A stretch of DNA of 54,763 nt from CAG-273 sp964618105 (GCA_964618105.1 CAZUAJ010000004.1:1-54763), one strand, 5' to 3'; counted from the first letter of the stretch, positions 1 to 10,221 are shown. Made by a program: numbers and translations. The notes: a model not told the origin generated them from the sequence alone.

Positions 1-264
1 ATAAACTTTTATTTTAATTTTGTCAAGTTATTTCGCAAATGAGAAATAACTTTTTTATTTTAGATTTTATTTCTTGTTTAAGAAATAACTTTTTATATTT
101 CATTACGAATTTTTTTCCGTTTGCGGAACTTTTTCGTAATATCCTATGTATGTTTAAGAGTATCAATATTTTACTTTTTGCCATTCCGCTTGTTCAGAGA
201 TTCTCCGAATCTCTTGCTCCATGGCATAAGACATTTCTAACTCGCTTCGCTCGAAGAACTGTCT
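1..264. other. Hairpin-rich flank beyond the truncated glucan synthase
   Basis: No gene start is visible here. Read on the minus strand, the frame of the neighbouring synthase continues after its TAA (265-267) for 33 more codons to a TGA at 163-165; this stretch includes MEQEIRRISEQAEWQKV and looks more G+C-rich than the surroundings. Several inverted repeats follow: AGAGATTC/GAATCTCT near 198-216, TCCGtttgCGGA inside TACGAA/TTCGTA near 103-139, TTATTTCTT/AAGAAATAA near 68-90, and GTTATTTC/GAAATAAC near 27-50. The last two are followed by T-rich runs on the plus strand. The block may be the end of a mobile or repeated element, or a recombination junction; no family is recognised. Confidence 0.4.
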
Positions 265-3200
265 TTAACAACAACATGCATGAGTGTACTGCCCACCATT
301 TTCTCGGGTTCCTGGTACATAACTGCTAATATAACCTGGTTTTAATATTTCTTTGTCAAATGGCGGGTCTAGTAATTTTATTACTCCATTTTCCTTGTCT
401 ATTAAATGGTTTTCTAAGCTTTCCATAGATATATATTTTTTGTCATTGTCTGCTGCTCCAGATATTACCGACCAGCTTTGTGCTATTGAGTCTATTCTAC
501 ATTCTTCATTTTGCATACTTCCTAACACATTTCCGTCATCCATAAATGCTCTTCTAAACCATCTACCATCCCATCCATTTTGGTTTAATGCTTTTTTTAA
601 TTTTTCCATTGTTTCTTCATATTTTTTTGCAAGTTCAGTTTCATTTTTTTCTATACATATTGGTATGAATTTTTTTAAAATATCATATATAAAAAATCCT
701 AACCATACACTTTCGCCTTTTCCTTTATTTCCTACTGTGCTAAATCCGTCGTTCCAGTCTCCTGATCCTATTTTAGGCAATCCATTTTCTCCAAAATTTA
801 ATGATATTTCTATTGCTTTTTTGCAATGTTCATATATACTTTCTGTAAAATCTGTTTGTTCATATTTGTCATATCTTTCGTCAACTCCTTCTATTAGCGG
901 TTCTGCTTTTAAATATAGTGTTTGAATTTCTAATATACTTTTATCACCAGTAAATGAAATATAGTCTTCTACCAAATATACAAGCCATAGTCTATCATCT
1001 GTAAATCGTGTACGTATTCCTCTTGATGTTTCTTCATGCCACCAGTGTTCTGTATCTCCCTCTATAAATTGGTGTTTACTGTGTTTAATTATTTGCTGTT
1101 TTGTAAATTCTGGTTTGACATATTTTAGTGCAATTGTATCTTGCAATTGGTCTCTAAAGCCTAATGCCCCACCTGATTGATAATAACCAGTTCTTGCTAA
1201 TATTCTTGATGCTAATGTTTGGTAAATTAACCAACTATTTAATAAAATGTTTGTAGATTCTAGTGGTGTGCTTACTTGTAGATTATTTGTTATTGTGCTC
1301 CAATAATTTTTTGTTTTTTCGTACTCTTCTTTTACATTACTTAAATTGTTGTATTTATATGCTATATCTTGACATTCTAATACTGTTTTTCCTACCCCTA
1401 ATGTGAATATTATTTCTTTATTTTCTAGCGCTTCTAGTTCTACTTCACATTGTACAGCTATTATTGTGTTGTGCCACAAACTGTTTTGGTTGTTTAATTT
1501 TATTTGGTGTATTGCATCTGGATTTGCTAAATTACTGTTACCTACAAAACTTTGCTTATTTCCTGTATATGATGTTATTTTTTCGCTACTTGATACAAAT
1601 AAATATTGTTGAAAAACAGATTCTTCTGCTGTGTTTTTCATACAAATTATATTTGAATTTGGTATATATTGTATTTCACAATATCCATTTGATTTTAGTT
1701 CATCTTCTTCTAGCACAGGTTTCATATAATATACTAATTTTATTTTTTTCTTTTTTAATCCATTGTTTTCTAGGCGTAATTTTTGCACTTTTATATTATC
1801 TTCTATGGGAATATATATTTCTAAGTTTTGGTTTATTTCATCACTTTGATGATTATATTTTGCATAACCTAAGCCATAGGTAATATAATAGTCATTTTCA
1901 TCTGGACATGGATTTAAGCCTAAAGACCACACTTTTTTAGTTTCTTGATTTTGCAAGTATATTATTTCTGATGGTACATCTTGAACTGGTAAATTGCACC
2001 AAGCAGTTAATCTATTTAACCTACTGTTTTTATACCATGTATAGCCACCCATTCCTTCTGTAACTAGTGTTCCAAATTCTTTGTTGGTTAAAATATGACT
2101 CCATACAGTTGGCAATTTTTCATCTTTATTTACTCTTATTTTGTATTCTTTTCCATCTTGTGAAAATCCACCATAATCATTTAAATATTTTAATTCTGTA
2201 AGTTTTTCTCTCTTTGCTGGTGTTGTTTCAATTATTCGTGGTGTTTCTTCAAATGGAATGTCTTTTATTGTTTCTAAATATTCATCTTCTAATTCTTTTA
2301 AATGTCTATATACATTAGTATATTTTGCATTTATACTTAAATTAGCACGATATTCTAAAAATTTTATTTCTTCTTGTGATAAATTTTCTAATACAAATAT
2401 TCCGCCTTTTATATTTTGCAAATATGAAAGATTTTCGTTTGATATACTGCTATAAATTTCTTCTTTTAAATTACCATTATAGCTGTATTTTTCTTGATTT
2501 ATAATTATTAAATCTACTAATATATTTTTTATTCTAAAATAATTGTATGCCTTTAAAATTTCTTTTAATGTTTCTATTTCATCTTTTTGTTTTATTTTTA
2601 GTAATAATATTGGTAAATCACCTGAAATGCCATATTGCCATAGTTTGCTTACTGGGGCATTTATGCCACTACAGATTAGCGTTTTTAATGGATTTGTGCA
2701 TAATAAATATCCAAGCATTTTTTGATATAGTTCTGTTTGTTTTGATTCTACTCCTAAATATTTATTTTCCGCTTCTTTACTTGCTCTTGCTAATTCAAAG
2801 TTATGTTTAATTGTAGCTTGATTTGTAAATTCTTTTAAATTATTTTGCACTTGTTCTTTTGTTTGACCAACTGATAATATTAGGTTTAATATTATTTTTT
2901 GCTCTGGTTTTATTGTTGTTGTTCTTTTCATTGCAGTAATTGGCTCTGTTGTAAGGTAAATATTATTACTTAACGGAATTGAATTTTTTATGGCAATTGG
3001 TAAGCCTAATTCGTTTCTTCCTAAAAACTTTTCTTTGTCAATTTCATATTCTAATTTGCCCACTGTTTCGTTTTCTGTGTAAAATTTAATTCCTAAAAAT
3101 ATTTGATTTTCACTTTCAGTTCTTTTTCTTCTTGTAACAATTATTGATTCTAAATCTTCTAAATATTCGTAACTTAAAAACAAATTATTAAAGCTTGGGT

Positions 3201-6200
3201 GACTATTATCTTGAGTTTCTTCTGAAAGTACTGGTTCTAAAAAGCTTGTTATTTCAAAAGTTTTAGTTTCTAGTGAATTATTTGTAATTTCTAAACTTCT
3301 TATTTCTGTAGGGTTATCTGGCATAATACTTGTTTTTAATATTGTTTCTATACCACCATCTTGTCTTACTATTTTGTTTTGGTCATCTGAAAAATACATT
3401 TCATATTTATCTGCATTTTTCATATAATTCATTTTATTTGCTGTCCATATTCTATTTGTTTTTACATCTTTAATATAAAAGAAAATTCCTTGTTCTATAT
3501 CATTAGTTTTTTTGTACCTGTTTATTAATATATTTTTATATTTACTATAACCTTCACCTTTTGCATTTGTTACTATTGTATATTCATTGTTTGAAATTAC
3601 ATTTGTTTGCGGAATTTTTAGGTTTGTTTTAGTTAGTTTTCTTATTTCATAATTATTGTCATATACATATTTTATTTTTTCTACTTTTTCTTTTTGTTCT
3701 TTTGTTATAATTATATTTTCTGGCATTTTTTCTTGAAGTAAAATATCTACTGCTTTAATTTCTGGGTTTTGCATAAACCTTTTTTGCATTATATTGTTTT
3801 TAAATAAATTATTTATTGCAAGTAATATTAGCCCTTGGTGGTGTGCCATATATGTTTTTACTACTGCGTATTTTTCGCCTTTTTTTAGCCTTGTTGGTGT
3901 ATAGTCAATTGACTCATAAAACCCGTATTGTTTATACATTTCATTTTGTTCTAGTATTTTTAGGTTTTGTATAACTTGTTGTGGTTCTTCTATAAGTGCT
4001 AAAATACTTGCGTAAGAGCTAACTACCATTTCGTCTGAAAGTCCTCTTTTTAACCCTATCCACGGAATTCCAAATGCTTTATATTGATAATTATTTTGTA
4101 GGTCTTTCAAATAAAATGCAGACTCTGATATTCCCCATGGAATGTTAAGTTTTTTTGCATATTCTTTTTGACTCATAAGCATAAATTTGCATGATTCGTC
4201 TAGTAAACTACCTGGATATTTTGGTATATTTATATTTGGCATAAAATATTCAAATGCTGTTCCAGACCATGATACAAGCCCTTTATATTTATTTAATATT
4301 GTTAGTGTTCTACTTAAATTGTTCCAGTGTCTAGCTGGTACATCTTTTTTTGCAATTGCTATTAAGCTTGTTTGCCTTGCTTCTGATGCTAGCAAATCAT
4401 AATATGAATCTGTTAAATTGTTTTCTTCTACATTAAAACCTATTGAAAATAGTCGTGTGTTTTCATCATATAGTTTTGAAAAATCTGTGTTATTTATTAA
4501 AGTTTCTGTTGTTAATATTAGTTGATCTATTGTATTTTCATTTTTAAATTGCTCTTTAATTTCAATTAAAAACTGTTTTAAAGTATATAAATAACCTACA
4601 AAATTTCCGCTATCAACAGATGATATATACCTTGGCATTAATGGTTGCAAATTACTTATATTGTACCAATTGTATAAATGTCCATTCCATTTTTGTAAAT
4701 TGCTAATTGTATTTAACATTTTTTCTAATACTTTTATTGTATTTTCTAAATTTTCGTATCCTAAGTCATAACTTGCAACAACCGAAAGTAATCCAAGTCC
4801 AATATTAGTAGGTGATGTTCTATTTACTGTTTTTGGTTTTCTATCTTCTTGATAATTATCTGGTGGTAAAAAATTATTTTTTTCATTTATAAAATCTTTA
4901 AAAAATTGCCAAGTTTTTTTACCTAAATTAAGCAAATATTGCCTATCGTTTTCCCCAATTTTATCAATTTTGTGTATAACTTTGCATTCTTTGCTAATTT
5001 GCCACATTATACAAGGAGTAATTAACCATAAAATTGCAAATAACAGAATAAATATATTAGTAAAGTTTAATGGTAATATAAATACAAATAATAGTGCTAA
5101 TATACCTAAAACAACATTTGATATCATGTTTTTATAATAGGATATTATATCTTTTTTTGCATTTTTTTCTGCTTCTTCTGATGTCATCCATTCTAGTAAA
5201 TGTTTTCTAGTAAAAAATACTCTTTTTATACTTTTTATACATGCATTTAAATTTGAGTAAGCTTTATTGGGTAAATTGCCTAAGGCCAAAATTCCCCTTT
5301 GAACTGCAGCATTTGTAGCTGATATACCTTTGGTAAATGTTTTTTGTATAGTTTCTTGGTCTTTTTTAAATATTATTCTATTTAGTAATTCTAAAATTGT
5401 TGGAGTTATTATTGCAGTTATTAATAACATTATTATTGGCCAAATTTTTATATTATATAATAATTTAAATATACTTACAAATATAATTGCTATTAGTGTT
5501 GTTGGTTCTAGTAAACTTCTTATTAAATTATCTAGTATTTTGTATTTTGATAAAATATTTAATGGATTTTGCTTTTTATCTCCATTTTTATTTATTATTG
5601 TATTATTTAACCATGGCAATAATTGCCAATCTCCACGTGTCCATCTATGGTTCCTTGCTTTAGCACTATTATAGCCTGTTGGATAACCATCAAGTAACAT
5701 TATATCTGTTGCAAGTCCGCATCTTAAGTAACTGCCTTCTAATAAGTCATGGCTTAATACGGTATTTTGTGGTATTTCATTTGCCAGTACTGTAGAAAAC
5801 ATTTCTAGATCATATATACCTTTTCCAGTAAAAATTCCCTCATCAAAATTATCTTGATAAATATCTGAAATTGCATTTGTATATGCATCTTTTCCACCTG
5901 AACCAGCATATAGTTTTGTAAAATAACTTTTTTGTATATCTACAAGTGAAATTCCAACTCTTGGTTGAATTAAAGCATGTCCTTCTACAACTAAATCTTT
6001 TTTATGATTCAATACTGGCTTATTTAATATATGTGCCATTGCACCAATAAGCTCTATACCTGTGTTTAAGCAAAGTTCTGTGTCTGCATCTAATGTTATT
6101 ACATATTTTATTTTAGGAATTACATTTAAGTCAATTTGGCTATTATTTTTTTCTACACTTTGTTTTTTTAAGTCTTCAATTGTATTTACCCAAAATTCAT

Positions 6201-8001
6201 TTTTACTTTTTCCTAAAATATATTCATTAAATTGATTTATTAAGCCTCTTTTACGTTCCCAGCCCAAATAGCACTCCTCTGCAGTATTCCAGGTTCTTTT
6301 TCTATATAAAAAATGAAATTTATTAAATGTACTATCTGGATATTTTTTATTTAGTTTTTCAACTTGCTTTAATCCTGTTTGTATAACTTGTTCATCAAAA
6401 GGTTCTATTTCATTTTTTCCTGCAGTACAATCACCTAATAGTGCAAAATATATATTATCACTTTTGTTTGCCATATAATATGTTTCTAAGTTATTCATCA
6501 TTTTTTCAACTTTTTGTTTTGAATTGACAATTGTAGGTATAACAACAAATGTAGCCGACTCTTTTGGTACACCTGATTCATAGTCTAATTTTGGTATTGG
6601 TTTTGGTTTTATTAATTTACCTAAAATGTATTGAGTAACTTGTACAACAATAGTTTGAGCGGGTATAACTAATAATATTCCTAATAATACTGCAAACCAT
6701 AGCGAAAATTTGCCTTTTGTATAAAATAAACTTGAAAATATTGTACAAATTATAACTGTTAAAACACATAATACTGTAAGCCAAATAATAATTTTTTTAT
6801 CATTTGACATTGTTTTAATTTTTTTACCAGTTAATTCTTGAATTAGTTTCTGTTTTCCATTTGATATTAAATAATATCCTACATGTTTTTGTTTTTCTAA
6901 TTTAGCATTAACTTGAATACTATTTTCATTTACATTATGTTTTGAGACATTTGTTGCCAAACTTAAAATTTTTTTTGCAATATATATTTCTGAAATTTTG
7001 GTTTTTTTAGCTATTTCTTTTATTACATTTCTATAAATTGTTTTTGTTTTATAATCCATTTTTTCGTATACATTTGCTGGATCTTGTTTTAATATTTCTT
7101 CTACTCCATTTATATCTTCAAAAATTTCTAACATACTAATTCTATTTAAGTTTTTAATACTTGTAATACAGTTTCCCATTGAAACTTTATTTATAGCAAT
7201 TTCAAAATGTTCTTTTTTTATTGCTTCATCTAAACTCATTCCTGCCCTGTTTACTTGCTCTTCTAATATAGAAATATATGGATATGCTTTTTTACCGTAC
7301 TTTTTTAGTTTGTATGATAAATATTCAATAAACGTATATTTCATTTCAGTTTGTTTAGACATTTTGTTTTTATAATCAGATATATTCGTAAATTGTAGTT
7401 CTTCTTTATTTTTCTGCTCTACCAATCTTTCAATTATATTTTCTACTTTATATTTTTGAACTTGTGAAACATAAATATTTTCACAAATTTGCCTAATGTT
7501 TTCAATTAAGGCAATTTTCATAAAAAGCTCCATGCTCCATATTTCTTCCATACTTAGTGTTTTATTTTTCTGATATGCTTGTAAATAACTGCTTAAGTTT
7601 TTTCCATCTATTTTATTATCTGTGTAATTTACAATTTCACTTGCTAGCACATACACTCTTGCAAACCCTGCATAATTACCATTTGCTAACCCTAGAAACT
7701 TTGTATATTTATTTTTGGTAAGCTCTAGTTTTATGCCCTTTACAGCTTCATCTATAATATAATAGTTATCTAAAATCCATTCTCCTGCTGCATGTATTGG
7801 TATTTTTAATTTTACATGTTCATTTAATAAATTATATACTTCGGTAATTATTTCAAAATTTTCTTTTAGCCTTGGAATTGGATATGTTTCTTTACTAGAA
7901 AAACTTTGTAAATTATGGCTTGCTGCTACTTTTTCTAAATATTCTTCTAATTGATTTTCACCTAAAATTGTACCTTTTATCGTTAATGTTTTATATTGCA
8001 T
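265..8001 (-). CDS. Cyclic beta-glucan synthase-like GT84/GH94 protein, C-terminally truncated
   Basis: This giant membrane enzyme resembles NdvB/ChvB/Cgs, which polymerise glucose from UDP-glucose into a beta-1,2-glucan and close or trim it with a GH94 phosphorylase-like domain. Visible order: N-terminal region (1-400); membrane segments about 403-426 and 432-460; a GT-A-like glycosyltransferase region with DAD at 638-640 and RWTRGDWQ at 786-793; further membrane segments about 860-1050; a glycoamylase-like region (SVDSGNF, MAHHQG); GH94-type sandwich regions; and the GH94 catalytic core with GDWNDG at 2414-2419. The protein stops directly after ENGGQYTHA with CCC and a stop. Family members run to about 2,800 residues, so some 200-300 C-terminal residues of the GH94 barrel are missing. 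The ATG is preceded by AAGGAGTG. The family is confident; the exact glucan linkage is inferred, and GH94 activity is doubtful. Confidence 0.85.
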   Translation of the reverse strand: MQYKTLTIKGTILGENQLEEYLEKVAASHNLQSFSSKETYPIPRLKENFEIITEVYNLLNEHVKLKIPIHAAGEWILDNYYIIDEAVKGIKLELTKNKYTKFLGLANGNYAGFARVYVLASEIVNYTDNKIDGKNLSSYLQAYQKNKTLSMEEIWSMELFMKIALIENIRQICENIYVSQVQKYKVENIIERLVEQKNKEELQFTNISDYKNKMSKQTEMKYTFIEYLSYKLKKYGKKAYPYISILEEQVNRAGMSLDEAIKKEHFEIAINKVSMGNCITSIKNLNRISMLEIFEDINGVEEILKQDPANVYEKMDYKTKTIYRNVIKEIAKKTKISEIYIAKKILSLATNVSKHNVNENSIQVNAKLEKQKHVGYYLISNGKQKLIQELTGKKIKTMSNDKKIIIWLTVLCVLTVIICTIFSSLFYTKGKFSLWFAVLLGILLVIPAQTIVVQVTQYILGKLIKPKPIPKLDYESGVPKESATFVVIPTIVNSKQKVEKMMNNLETYYMANKSDNIYFALLGDCTAGKNEIEPFDEQVIQTGLKQVEKLNKKYPDSTFNKFHFLYRKRTWNTAEECYLGWERKRGLINQFNEYILGKSKNEFWVNTIEDLKKQSVEKNNSQIDLNVIPKIKYVITLDADTELCLNTGIELIGAMAHILNKPVLNHKKDLVVEGHALIQPRVGISLVDIQKSYFTKLYAGSGGKDAYTNAISDIYQDNFDEGIFTGKGIYDLEMFSTVLANEIPQNTVLSHDLLEGSYLRCGLATDIMLLDGYPTGYNSAKARNHRWTRGDWQLLPWLNNTIINKNGDKKQNPLNILSKYKILDNLIRSLLEPTTLIAIIFVSIFKLLYNIKIWPIIMLLITAIITPTILELLNRIIFKKDQETIQKTFTKGISATNAAVQRGILALGNLPNKAYSNLNACIKSIKRVFFTRKHLLEWMTSEEAEKNAKKDIISYYKNMISNVVLGILALLFVFILPLNFTNIFILLFAILWLITPCIMWQISKECKVIHKIDKIGENDRQYLLNLGKKTWQFFKDFINEKNNFLPPDNYQEDRKPKTVNRTSPTNIGLGLLSVVASYDLGYENLENTIKVLEKMLNTISNLQKWNGHLYNWYNISNLQPLMPRYISSVDSGNFVGYLYTLKQFLIEIKEQFKNENTIDQLILTTETLINNTDFSKLYDENTRLFSIGFNVEENNLTDSYYDLLASEARQTSLIAIAKKDVPARHWNNLSRTLTILNKYKGLVSWSGTAFEYFMPNINIPKYPGSLLDESCKFMLMSQKEYAKKLNIPWGISESAFYLKDLQNNYQYKAFGIPWIGLKRGLSDEMVVSSYASILALIEEPQQVIQNLKILEQNEMYKQYGFYESIDYTPTRLKKGEKYAVVKTYMAHHQGLILLAINNLFKNNIMQKRFMQNPEIKAVDILLQEKMPENIIITKEQKEKVEKIKYVYDNNYEIRKLTKTNLKIPQTNVISNNEYTIVTNAKGEGYSKYKNILINRYKKTNDIEQGIFFYIKDVKTNRIWTANKMNYMKNADKYEMYFSDDQNKIVRQDGGIETILKTSIMPDNPTEIRSLEITNNSLETKTFEITSFLEPVLSEETQDNSHPSFNNLFLSYEYLEDLESIIVTRRKRTESENQIFLGIKFYTENETVGKLEYEIDKEKFLGRNELGLPIAIKNSIPLSNNIYLTTEPITAMKRTTTIKPEQKIILNLILSVGQTKEQVQNNLKEFTNQATIKHNFELARASKEAENKYLGVESKQTELYQKMLGYLLCTNPLKTLICSGINAPVSKLWQYGISGDLPILLLKIKQKDEIETLKEILKAYNYFRIKNILVDLIIINQEKYSYNGNLKEEIYSSISNENLSYLQNIKGGIFVLENLSQEEIKFLEYRANLSINAKYTNVYRHLKELEDEYLETIKDIPFEETPRIIETTPAKREKLTELKYLNDYGGFSQDGKEYKIRVNKDEKLPTVWSHILTNKEFGTLVTEGMGGYTWYKNSRLNRLTAWCNLPVQDVPSEIIYLQNQETKKVWSLGLNPCPDENDYYITYGLGYAKYNHQSDEINQNLEIYIPIEDNIKVQKLRLENNGLKKKKIKLVYYMKPVLEEDELKSNGYCEIQYIPNSNIICMKNTAEESVFQQYLFVSSSEKITSYTGNKQSFVGNSNLANPDAIHQIKLNNQNSLWHNTIIAVQCEVELEALENKEIIFTLGVGKTVLECQDIAYKYNNLSNVKEEYEKTKNYWSTITNNLQVSTPLESTNILLNSWLIYQTLASRILARTGYYQSGGALGFRDQLQDTIALKYVKPEFTKQQIIKHSKHQFIEGDTEHWWHEETSRGIRTRFTDDRLWLVYLVEDYISFTGDKSILEIQTLYLKAEPLIEGVDERYDKYEQTDFTESIYEHCKKAIEISLNFGENGLPKIGSGDWNDGFSTVGNKGKGESVWLGFFIYDILKKFIPICIEKNETELAKKYEETMEKLKKALNQNGWDGRWFRRAFMDDGNVLGSMQNEECRIDSIAQSWSVISGAADNDKKYISMESLENHLIDKENGVIKLLDPPFDKEILKPGYISSYVPGTRENGGQYTHACCC

Positions 8002-8109
8002 TATAAATTTTCACTCCTTGCATTATATGTTTTACACTTATTTTTTGCAAAAAGTGGAATTTTATTCATTTTTATATTTTTTACACATATACATTTATGG
8101 GGTGTGTTT

Positions 8110-8823
8110 ATGATTATATTAAATAAAAAAAGATTATTAGCAATGTTAAGTATTATTTGTGTTGCTGTTTTTGTATTTAGTTTTCAAATTGCCAATACTA
8201 ATAATACTATTTCAACAGTTTCTTTACCTGTTTCAAATAAAGTTATTGTTTTAGATGCTGGGCATGGCAAACCTGATGAAGGAGCACAGTCAAGTAATGG
8301 AACAACTGAAGCTGAAACCAATTTAAAAATTACTTTAAAGGTACAAAGTTTGCTAGAGCAATCTGGTGCAACTGTAATTTTAACACGTAGTGATGAAAAC
8401 GCTATTTATGATTTAGATAAAAATACTTTAAAAGAAAAAAAGATTTCTGATATTCATAATAGGGTTAAAATTGGTAATGAAAGTTCTGCTGATATTTTTG
8501 TTTCTATTCATTTGAACAAAATTCCGCAAGAGCAATATTATGGCTGGCAATGTTTTTATAAACAAAATGATGAAAAAAGTATTTCTTTAGCTAAAAGTTT
8601 ACAAGAAAATTTGAATGATGCTATTCAAAAAGAGAATAAAAGAGTTGCTATGAAGCTTGATAATGTTTATATTATTAAACATGTTGAAATTCCTATTTCT
8701 ATTGTTGAATGTGGTTTTCTTTCTAATGTTGAAGAAGAATCTCAGCTTTTAAATGATGATTATCAAAATAGACTTGCTTGGGGCATTTATAATGGAATAA
8801 TGGATTATTTTTATAACACATAG
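8110..8823 (+). CDS. cwlD: CwlD-like N-acetylmuramoyl-L-alanine amidase
   Basis: Zinc amidase of the Amidase_3 family, which cleaves the bond between N-acetylmuramic acid and L-alanine in peptidoglycan; CwlD of Bacillus acts in spore cortex maturation. The start is placed at the ATG of MIILNKKRLL, because the frame upstream to 7996 is hydrophobic, lacks a ribosome binding site and overlaps the start of the divergent gene; GGGGTG lies before 8110. The protein has about 237 residues: an N-terminal membrane anchor, then VLDAGHG (zinc His), a downstream zinc-ligand Glu in TTEAETN, SIHLN (zinc His) and VECGFLSN with the catalytic Glu. It is the only convincing plus-strand gene in the window and is isolated. 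A role in the spore cortex is inferred from family and lineage; a general wall amidase is also possible. Confidence 0.85.
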   Translation: MIILNKKRLLAMLSIICVAVFVFSFQIANTNNTISTVSLPVSNKVIVLDAGHGKPDEGAQSSNGTTEAETNLKITLKVQSLLEQSGATVILTRSDENAIYDLDKNTLKEKKISDIHNRVKIGNESSADIFVSIHLNKIPQEQYYGWQCFYKQNDEKSISLAKSLQENLNDAIQKENKRVAMKLDNVYIIKHVEIPISIVECGFLSNVEEESQLLNDDYQNRLAWGIYNGIMDYFYNT

Positions 8824-8859
8824 TATTTCTTCTATTGAACTGTTAAGTATAAAATAATT

Positions 8860-8899
8860 CAAAACAAAGGCTTTGCAAAAATGCAAAGCCTTTGTTTTG
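8860..8899. terminator. Bidirectional terminator between convergent genes
   Basis: A perfect 17-bp stem (arms 8860-8876 and 8883-8899, loop of 6) has T-rich sequence on both sides. It sits between the ends of the cwlD-like gene and the convergent DUF4870-like gene, whose stop codon starts at 8901. Confidence 0.85.
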
Positions 8900-8900
8900 A

Positions 8901-9224
8901 TTATCCATCTATTTGTTTTCCAAATATTGATTTAGCTAATTCACCAACTACTGGTAGTTCTGGGTCTTCTTCTTTGTTTGCTTTAACTATACCAAATATA
9001 ATTGCTAAGATATATATTATCCATAATGCAGTACCAAAAAATGGTATTGTAATTGGTATAAAACTATAAGCTGTAGAAATAATAGTATAACCTAGCCCTA
9101 TTACAATTGCTTGAGCAGCATGCATTTTAGTATTTCTTTCATTATCTTTTAATGCAAATAATACTATTAGACCTCCTAGCCATCCAAAAACATAAGCTAT
9201 AATGGCTCTTCCTTTTTGGCTCAT
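8901..9224 (-). CDS. DUF4870-like small membrane protein
   Basis: A 107-residue protein with about three hydrophobic segments (near residues 9-24, 36-57 and 60-80), typical of the DUF4870/Tic20-like small membrane proteins of Firmicutes. The family pattern is seen in the opening GRAIIAYVFGWLGG, the polar stretch ALKDNERNTKMHAAQA, and a second half rich in I, F and G. No biochemical function is established for the family; members are bacterial inner-membrane proteins, sometimes discussed as similar to chloroplast Tic20. The ATG follows GGGGGGATTTTA, a strong ribosome binding site. The gene stands alone, converging on the cwlD-like gene through a shared terminator. Confidence 0.75.
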   Translation of the reverse strand: MSQKGRAIIAYVFGWLGGLIVLFALKDNERNTKMHAAQAIVIGLGYTIISTAYSFIPITIPFFGTALWIIYILAIIFGIVKANKEEDPELPVVGELAKSIFGKQIDG

Positions 9225-9291
9225 TAAAATCCCCCCTATTCTTTTTTATGTGTTTATAATAACATTATTGTCGAAAAATGTAAATAACTTT

Positions 9292-10221
9292 TTATTTATT
9301 CTTTCTTCTATCAATTACATAAGTACTTCCTGGTGTCATTTTAGCTAAATGTTTAACTTGAGCTGCTGTTTCCCCTATTTCTAAAACATTTTTAAATCTT
9401 CCTTTATCCACAACAACTACTGCAATAGATATACTTGTAAGCGGAAACTGCTCCATTATGCATTTTCTATTTGGTACTTCTAAGTAGCCTTTTTCTACAT
9501 CTGATTTGTTAAAGTATTTTAATACTCCTTGGTCAAATTCTAAATTTATATTTTGGCATACTTTTTCACAGTTTATATTTGATGTAATCGCAACAAAGTC
9601 ATCTCCACCAATGTGCCCTACAAAATTACTTTCATTTTCTGTTTCATGCAAATGATTTGATATACATCTTGCTGTAAATTTAATTATTTCATCTCCATTC
9701 AAAAAACCATATATATCATTATATGCTTTAAAATTATCTAAGTCTATATACAGTATTGAAAACTGTTCGTTATTAAGCAATCTTTTTTTTATTTCAGCTT
9801 GAATTTGCACATTTCCTGGCAACCCTGTTAATGGACTTACCCTTCTATTTGTATCTAATAAACGAATTACATTTTTTACAGTATAGTATAAGTATTGTTC
9901 ATCAATTGGTACTTTTATATAATGTTCAACACATGCTTGTAACACTTGTATTCTATGTTCTTTTTCTGTTATTGAAGATATTACAATTATAGGTGTTATG
10001 CTATTATCTTCATTTTTTCTAATTTTGTTACAAATTTCAATAATATCTTCTTTTATTCCATCTTCATTTATAATTATTAATGCTGGAATATTTTTTAATA
10101 CATTTTCTATTTCAGTTGCCTTAGCTTTTTTAAATTTATATTCTTTTTCCTTTTTAAATAATTCGTTTAATTTATTTTTCAAGTCATTATTTTCATCAAT
10201 TAAATAAATTTCTTGTGCCAT
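9292..10221 (-). CDS. Receiver-like/GGDEF diguanylate cyclase
   Basis: Probable diguanylate cyclase, making c-di-GMP from two GTP in the cytoplasm. Residues 1-122 resemble a CheY receiver: acidic D9/E10 at the end of the first strand, SS at 82-83 and K103 before a proline. The position of the phosphorylated Asp is N52 (LIIINED), so the domain may not accept phosphate in the usual way. Residues 125-309 form a GGDEF domain: DLDNFKAYND (160-169), GDEI (176-179) and the signature GGDDF at 205-209, which fits an active cyclase. No RxxD inhibitory site is evident just before the signature. The ATG has AAAGGAGA upstream and lies 15 bp after the stop of the Ig-like membrane protein gene, so the two are probably co-transcribed. 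Confidence 0.85.
   Translation of the reverse strand: MAQEIYLIDENNDLKNKLNELFKKEKEYKFKKAKATEIENVLKNIPALIIINEDGIKEDIIEICNKIRKNEDNSITPIIVISSITEKEHRIQVLQACVEHYIKVPIDEQYLYYTVKNVIRLLDTNRRVSPLTGLPGNVQIQAEIKKRLLNNEQFSILYIDLDNFKAYNDIYGFLNGDEIIKFTARCISNHLHETENESNFVGHIGGDDFVAITSNINCEKVCQNINLEFDQGVLKYFNKSDVEKGYLEVPNRKCIMEQFPLTSISIAVVVVDKGRFKNVLEIGETAAQVKHLAKMTPGSTYVIDRRKNK

Noticed and set aside
265..300. Group II intron or intein interrupting the glucan synthase
   Set aside because: The sequence after the break lacks the GTGYG-type intron start and any intein motif, and no continuation of the gene is seen.
353..925. Open frame of 190 codons on the plus strand opposite the glucan synthase
   Set aside because: Antisense shadow of the GH94 domain; no family resemblance and no start signals.
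8022..8050. TTGCAA-17-TATAAT as promoter of the glucan synthase
   Set aside because: The spacing is good, but the transcript would start at or within the ribosome binding site, so the match is probably chance or needs mapping.
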